Below are positions 59,477 to 64,000 of a stretch of 64,000 nt of DNA, piece by piece. The notes below the pieces were generated by a model, which saw only the letters and a list, made by a program, of their open reading frames with translations, did no database searches and had not been told where the DNA came from. Origin of the DNA: Aurantibacillus circumpalustris (lineage in GTDB: Bacteria; Bacteroidota; Bacteroidia; B-17B0; Aurantibacillaceae); the NCBI RefSeq assembly GCF_029625215.1, contig NZ_CP121197.1, positions 1-64,000 of the forward strand, given 5' to 3'. Made by a program: the position numbers and the translations under genes. Each line of letters begins with the position of its first letter. Within the stretch, counting starts at the first letter, position 1.

Positions 59477-61882
59477 TTAATTTCTGAGCACTTTTCCCCC
59501 GTTTATAATACTATGCAGACGTTCCATTGTTTTTCGCTCAGTGCACAAGGACACAAAAGCCTCTCTTTCTAAGTCCAACAAATACTGTTCACTAACCATA
59601 GTTGGCTGCGATAAATCTCCACCGGCAATCACATAGCCTAACTTTTGTGAAATTTTTAAATCGTGTTCGCTCATATAATTTCCGCTGTACATAGAATTAG
59701 CGCCAACGTAAACCAAACCCAATGCTTGATTACCGAGTACACGAATATCGTTACGTGGAACAGGTTTTGTATAACCCTTTTCTGCAAGCAACAGACACTC
59801 TGCTTTAGCCACACTTAATTGACGGGCTCTTGAAATAACAACCTTATCAATTCCTTTTCTTAAAATACCTAGATTAAATGCTTCGTAAGCTGAAGTAGAA
59901 ACCTTTGCTTGACCAATAGTTAAGAATTTTTCCCTGAAAATATTTAATTCTACATCTCCTTCATGCAAAGAATCAGATAAACGAACAGCAAATTCTTTTG
60001 TACCACCACCACCAGGAATAACACCAACACCAAACTCTACCAATCCAATATAGGATTCCGCATGTGCTACTACCATATCCGCATGAAGACTGATCTCACA
60101 ACTCCCACCTAAGGTTAAATTGTGTGGTGCAACAACAACCGGTATAGAAGAATATCGCACTCGCATGATTGTATTTTGAAATGTTTTTACTGCCATGTTT
60201 AACTCATCCCATTCCTGCTCTGCAGCCATCATGAAAATCATTCCAACATTTGCACCAGCAGAAAAATTAGCTCCTTCATTACTAATGACTAATCCTTTAT
60301 ATTCTTTTTCCGCCAAATCAATCGCTTTATTAATGCCCGCTAACACTTCTCCGCCAATCGTATTCATTTTTGTATGAAATTCACAATTCAGAATTCCATC
60401 ACCCAAATCGATAATAGTTACACCGCTATTTTTCCAAATAGTTTTTGTTGCGCGAATAGTATCTAAAGAAATAAATTCTTCTGTACCAGGTATTATTTTA
60501 TAAGTTTTACTAACCACATCATAAAAGAAACGTTTACCGTCTTCAACCTTATAAAAAGATATATTACCTGCTTTTAAGAAATCGTAAATCCAAGCTGCTG
60601 GTTTATTTCCAGAAGTGTCCATAATTTTCACAGCCGCTTCTACGCCTATTGCATCCCAATATTCAAAAGGACCTAAATCCCAGCCAAATCCAGCTTTCAG
60701 AGCGTCATCAATTCTATACAACTCGTCAGCAATCTCAGGAATGCGATTTGATACATATTGAAATAAGCCTGCAAAGGTTGCACGATAAAATTCTCCTGCC
60801 TTATCTTTACCGCTTACTAAAACCTTTACGCGTTCTCTTAAATTATCAATCGGCTTGGTTAATTCAAGCGTAGTAAATTTTACTTTCTGTTGTGCCTTGT
60901 ACTCTAATGTTTTTAAATCTAAAACAAGAATTTCTGTTTTACCTTCTTTTGTTTTTGTCTTTTTATAGAAACCTTGCCCAGTTTTATCGCCGAACCATTT
61001 ATTCTCGGCCATTTTTTTTAAGTACTCTGGCAATGCAAATAAATCATTTGCCTCATCATTTGGAACACCTTTTTTTAATCCATTGGCTACGTTAATCATA
61101 GTATCTAATCCCACAACATCGCTTGTGCGAAAGGTTGCAGACTTTGGTCTACCCAAAACAGGACCGGTTAACTTATCAACCTCTTCAATAGTTAAATCCA
61201 TCTTTTCAACTAAGTGTAATAAGGACATAATTCCATAAACACCCACACGGTTTGCTATAAACGCAGGAGTATCCTTAGCTAATACAGTAGTTTTACCAAG
61301 AAACTTTTCACCATACTCCATCAAAAATGAAACTACCTCAGGTTGAGTATGAGGCGTTGGAATAATTTCTAATAATTTCAAATAACGTGGTGGGTTAAAA
61401 AAATGGGTCCCACAAAAATTATTTTTAAAATCTTCGCTTCTACCTTCAGCCATTAAATTAATAGGGATCCCAGAGGTGTTAGAAGTTATCAGCGTACCTG
61501 GCTTTCTGAACTTTTCAACTTGGTCGTATACTTTCTTTTTAATGTCAAGATTTTCAACAACAACTTCAATCGTCCAGTCGCAGCTTGAAATTTTAGATAA
61601 ATCATCATCAAAATTCCCGGTACTTATTCTGCTGGTAAATTCCTTTAAATAAATAGGCGATGGATTTGACTTCAATGCAAATTGAAGGGCTTCATTTACA
61701 ATACGGTTACGAACCGCTTTACTTTCCAAGTTTAGACCCTTTGCTTTTTCTAGATCGTTTGGTTCTTTTGGAACAATGTCCAGCAAAAGTACTTCACATC
61801 CGATATTGGCGAAATGGCAAGCAATTCTGCTTCCCATCACCCCAGAACCTAAGACTGCAACTTTCTGAATTAATCTTTTCAT
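59477..61882 (-). CDS. Bifunctional 3-hydroxyacyl-CoA dehydrogenase/enoyl-CoA hydratase (FadN type)
   Basis: 801 residues with the dehydrogenase first and the crotonase second, the order seen in Bacillus FadN and opposite to E. coli FadB. The N-terminal VAVLGSGVMGSRIACHFANIG motif is the NAD site. CGTHFFNPPRYLKLLEIIP carries the catalytic His. The C-terminal crotonase domain shows SNEGANFSAGANVGMIFMMA and PHNLTLGGSCEISLHADMV with GVIPGGGG. It catalyses hydration and oxidation of enoyl-CoA. It lies 10 bp after the MarR gene. Confidence 0.95.
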   Translation of the reverse strand: MKRLIQKVAVLGSGVMGSRIACHFANIGCEVLLLDIVPKEPNDLEKAKGLNLESKAVRNRIVNEALQFALKSNPSPIYLKEFTSRISTGNFDDDLSKISSCDWTIEVVVENLDIKKKVYDQVEKFRKPGTLITSNTSGIPINLMAEGRSEDFKNNFCGTHFFNPPRYLKLLEIIPTPHTQPEVVSFLMEYGEKFLGKTTVLAKDTPAFIANRVGVYGIMSLLHLVEKMDLTIEEVDKLTGPVLGRPKSATFRTSDVVGLDTMINVANGLKKGVPNDEANDLFALPEYLKKMAENKWFGDKTGQGFYKKTKTKEGKTEILVLDLKTLEYKAQQKVKFTTLELTKPIDNLRERVKVLVSGKDKAGEFYRATFAGLFQYVSNRIPEIADELYRIDDALKAGFGWDLGPFEYWDAIGVEAAVKIMDTSGNKPAAWIYDFLKAGNISFYKVEDGKRFFYDVVSKTYKIIPGTEEFISLDTIRATKTIWKNSGVTIIDLGDGILNCEFHTKMNTIGGEVLAGINKAIDLAEKEYKGLVISNEGANFSAGANVGMIFMMAAEQEWDELNMAVKTFQNTIMRVRYSSIPVVVAPHNLTLGGSCEISLHADMVVAHAESYIGLVEFGVGVIPGGGGTKEFAVRLSDSLHEGDVELNIFREKFLTIGQAKVSTSAYEAFNLGILRKGIDKVVISRARQLSVAKAECLLLAEKGYTKPVPRNDIRVLGNQALGLVYVGANSMYSGNYMSEHDLKISQKLGYVIAGGDLSQPTMVSEQYLLDLEREAFVSLCTERKTMERLHSIINGGKVLRN

Positions 61883-61892
61883 TTTTTGAATT

Positions 61893-62342
61893 TTAATTTT
61901 TTATAAGTTTATTTCTGTGTTCCGCCAATGCGGTTATCTCATCCATCGTTTTAAAAAAATCATCCACTTTGTTTTTACCTATTTTAACTTCTACTAAGTG
62001 ATTAAAATTTCTCACAACATTCTTTGCTAATTCTTTCGCTGCTTTTCCTTTAGTTGTCAAAACAATTTTCATTTTTCTCCCATCTTCTTTATCCGGAATT
62101 CGCTGGATTAGTTTTTTCTTTTCCAACGACAACGTAATTCGAGAAAGCGAGGTGCTTTCCATTCCAAGAAGGGGAGCTAGATCTGATCCATAAATTCCAT
62201 CATGGCTATCGATGTTCAGCAAAAAATGTCCCATAGATATTGTAAGGTCATGTAATGACGCTTCTGCATTATACATTCTGCTGACCACCTGCCAAGCCGT
62301 CTTTAATTTAGAATCAACTGTTTCTGTATGTTTTTTACTCAT
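61893..62342 (-). CDS. MarR-family transcriptional regulator of the fatty-acid operon
   Basis: 149 residues: a winged-helix dimer protein with the DNA-recognition segment ESTSLSRITLSLEKKKLIQRIPDKEDGRKMKIVLTTKGKA and N- and C-terminal dimerisation helices (SKKHTETVDSKLKTAWQVVSRMYNAEASL, EITALAEHRNKLI). It is the first gene after the palindrome at 62366-62385 and lies 10 bp before the FadN-like gene. It is therefore the likely autoregulator of the operon, probably responding to an acyl-CoA or fatty acid. Confidence 0.9.
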   Translation of the reverse strand: MSKKHTETVDSKLKTAWQVVSRMYNAEASLHDLTISMGHFLLNIDSHDGIYGSDLAPLLGMESTSLSRITLSLEKKKLIQRIPDKEDGRKMKIVLTTKGKAAKELAKNVVRNFNHLVEVKIGKNKVDDFFKTMDEITALAEHRNKLIKN

Positions 62343-62350
62343 GTCAAAAA

Positions 62351-62358
62351 CAAATATA
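62351..62358 (-). promoter_or_regulatory. Candidate -7 box of the marR-fad operon
   Basis: TATATTTG on the minus strand matches TAnnTTTG and lies 8 bp before the marR ATG, which implies a very short or absent leader. The palindrome at 62366-62385 occupies the spacer and -33 region, so a bound dimer would block polymerase. Confidence 0.5.
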
Positions 62359-62365
62359 GACTTTT

Positions 62366-62385
62366 ATATTATGCGCGCATAATAT
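62366..62385. promoter_or_regulatory. Operator-like perfect 20-bp palindrome upstream of marR
   Basis: ATATTATGCGCGCATAATAT is a perfect palindrome. It lies 7 bp upstream of the marR -7 box and 14 bp before the stop of the acyl-CoA synthetase gene. Its length and symmetry fit a MarR dimer. A 14-bp near-copy is at 54027-54040. The regulator-site pairing is inferred from position. Confidence 0.7.
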
Positions 62386-62398
62386 TTTGTGATTTATT

Positions 62399-64000
62399 TT
62401 AAAGTGCATTTTCCGAACGATAAATTTTATCATAAGCATCCTTATTACCATTTAAAATAATTTTACGCTTTAATGATAACTTTGGGGTCATTTCTCCCTT
62501 TTCAATCGTCCATTCGTCAGACAGTAATTCTATTTTCTTTATACGTTCGTGCTGCGAAAGATCTTTGTTTACTATTTCCACTTCTTTCATAACACGTGCT
62601 CTGACTTGTTCGTTTTTAATAATATCGAATGAATTCGTATAAGGGATGTTGTGTTTTTCGCACCAAGTTTTTATAAAGGCGAAAGCTGGAACAACAAAGG
62701 CAGCAGGAAACTTTTCGTTTTCACCAATTACCATTGCTTGTTCAATAAATCTGCTTCCTTTTAGTTTATTCTCAGTAATTTGTGGTGTAATATATTTACC
62801 TCCTGAGGTTTTAAACATTTCCTTTTTACGATCGGTAATTTTTAAAAATTTATTATCAACCAAAGTGCCGATGTCTCCAGTATGAAACCAACCATCTGAA
62901 TCAATAACTTCTGCGGTTAAATCAGGCCGATTGTAATAACCCATCATCACGTTTGGTCCTTTTACGCAAATTTCTCCCTCATCAGAAAATTTTACTTGCA
63001 CATTTGAGACAATCGGTCCAACTGTACCAATCATTATGTTTTCATCTGCATAATTATTTACGGCGACAACTGGTGATGTTTCCGTTAATCCATAACCTTC
63101 TAATATTTTTATTCGCGCGGCGTGAAACACACGGGCTAAAGGTATTTGAAGAGCTGAGCCACCAGAAACAATTGCTACAATATTTCCGCCCAAGGCTTCC
63201 CGCCATTTACTGAAAACTAATTTATTTACGATTTTTAATTGAAATTCGTACCACCAACCATTGGCTCCATGTTGTTCATATTTTAAGCCAAGTTTAAGAG
63301 CCCAAAAGAAAAACACCCGTTTAATTCCTTCTAACTGAGTACCAGTTGCCACAATTTTTTCATACACCTTTTCAAGTAAACGGGGAACTGTCACAAAAAT
63401 ATGAGGCTTTACTTCTTTTAAATTTTCGCCAATTTTTTCAAGACTTTCGGCATAATATACCGACATACCTCTACTGATATACAAATAAGAAAGCATACGT
63501 TCATAAACGTGATTTAATGGCAGGAAGCTCAATGCCCGCCAATCACTCTCGAACGGACAAAGATCTTTACATGCCAAAACATTACTTACAAAATTATTGT
63601 GTGATAACATCACTCCTTTAGGATTACCTGTAGTGCCTGAGGTGTAAATTAAGGTTGCGAGATCAGAATTTTTTATTGATTTCTTAATAGCCTCTAATTT
63701 TTCAACTTGAGGATTCTTTTTACCTATCGCAATAAGCTCTTGGATGTTTCTTAAGCCTTTAATTTTTGGAATGGAAAAAATCTCTATAACACTTGAATTG
63801 GCAGCACAGCTTTTCACTCTCTCATAAATTTCTTCATTAGCTACGAAAAAATACTTTATATCAGCGTCACCAATAACATGTTTAAGATCATGTTCACTAA
63901 TGGTTGGATACAATGGTGTGTTAATTGTACCAGTTTGGGAACAGGCATAATCAATAAAATTCCACTCCGGGCGATTATTAGAAATAAGTCCAATTTTATC
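62399..64000 (-). CDS. Long-chain acyl-CoA synthetase (AMP-binding), partial at the window edge
   Basis: The reading frame runs off the right edge, so the 5' part of the gene is missing; 533 codons are present, and complete relatives have about 590-600 residues. The first visible residues (DKIGLISNNRPEWNFIDYAC) are the N-terminal family segment. LATLIYTSGTTGNPKGVMLSH is the P-loop-like AMP motif. EGYGLTETSPVVAVN, GWFHTGDIGTL and ITDRKKEMFKTSGGKYI are further motifs. The enzyme activates fatty acids with CoA and ATP for the beta-oxidation genes that follow. Confidence 0.93.
   Translation of the reverse strand, partial: DKIGLISNNRPEWNFIDYACSQTGTINTPLYPTISEHDLKHVIGDADIKYFFVANEEIYERVKSCAANSSVIEIFSIPKIKGLRNIQELIAIGKKNPQVEKLEAIKKSIKNSDLATLIYTSGTTGNPKGVMLSHNNFVSNVLACKDLCPFESDWRALSFLPLNHVYERMLSYLYISRGMSVYYAESLEKIGENLKEVKPHIFVTVPRLLEKVYEKIVATGTQLEGIKRVFFFWALKLGLKYEQHGANGWWYEFQLKIVNKLVFSKWREALGGNIVAIVSGGSALQIPLARVFHAARIKILEGYGLTETSPVVAVNNYADENIMIGTVGPIVSNVQVKFSDEGEICVKGPNVMMGYYNRPDLTAEVIDSDGWFHTGDIGTLVDNKFLKITDRKKEMFKTSGGKYITPQITENKLKGSRFIEQAMVIGENEKFPAAFVVPAFAFIKTWCEKHNIPYTNSFDIIKNEQVRARVMKEVEIVNKDLSQHERIKKIELLSDEWTIEKGEMTPKLSLKRKIILNGNKDAYDKIYRSENAL

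Overview
The window looks like chromosomal DNA of a Bacteroidota bacterium (class Bacteroidia, probably Flavobacteriales-like), linearised at dnaA. The signs are low GC, few Shine-Dalgarno sequences, several TAnnTTTG-type (-7) promoter boxes, three proteins ending in type IX secretion (T9SS) sorting domains, a PorE-like OmpA protein, and many small outer-membrane barrel proteins. No phage, insertion sequence, CRISPR array or rRNA was seen. The only RNA gene is one tRNA-Arg(ACG).

Layout. 1-7 kb: dnaA, 3-hydroxybutyryl-CoA dehydrogenase, alanine dehydrogenase, fabD and mnmA. 7-19 kb: secreted or envelope proteins of unknown role, a TPR/SpoIIE-type phosphatase, a sugar-nucleotide epimerase, a bestrophin and a 1660-residue T9SS surface protein. 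19.7-26.7 kb: a histidine kinase/response regulator pair, tRNA-Arg, dapD, cmk, purA, lgt and purN. 26.8-46.8 kb: PorE-like protein, orphan PqqB-like lipoprotein, ilvE, a YtxH/holin-X envelope cluster, an AI-2E family transporter, lpxH, an M1 peptidase, a TlpA-like thioredoxin, gatB, a T9SS subtilase, prmC and an aldo/keto reductase. 46.9-53.9 kb: an accessory region. 54-64 kb: a fatty-acid operon on the minus strand.

The most unusual region is 47.9-51.3 kb. Two homologous hairpins of 92 and 91 bp (48718-48809 and 49879-49969) have ATAAC/GTTAy ends, matching stems and a conserved 31-nt loop. They bracket exactly one plus-strand membrane-protein gene, in the geometry of an integron gene cassette with attC sites. 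No integrase is visible here. A degenerate third site may lie near 51.16-51.26 kb, after a serine hydrolase gene in reverse orientation.

The fatty-acid operon reads acyl-CoA synthetase (cut by the window edge), MarR regulator, FadN-like, FadA-like and FadE-like enzymes, thioesterase, acyl-CoA-binding protein, DUF4442 protein, Crp/Fnr regulator and a second DUF4442 protein. A perfect 20-bp palindrome sits just upstream of the marR -7 box, and a 14-bp near-copy lies past the far end of the operon. The Crp/Fnr gene appears to carry a one-base frameshift right after its natural start codon. Dispersed non-coding repeats occur at 25.0 and 45.4-45.9 kb, and long imperfect intergenic palindromes at 22.5, 26.7 and 40.7 kb.
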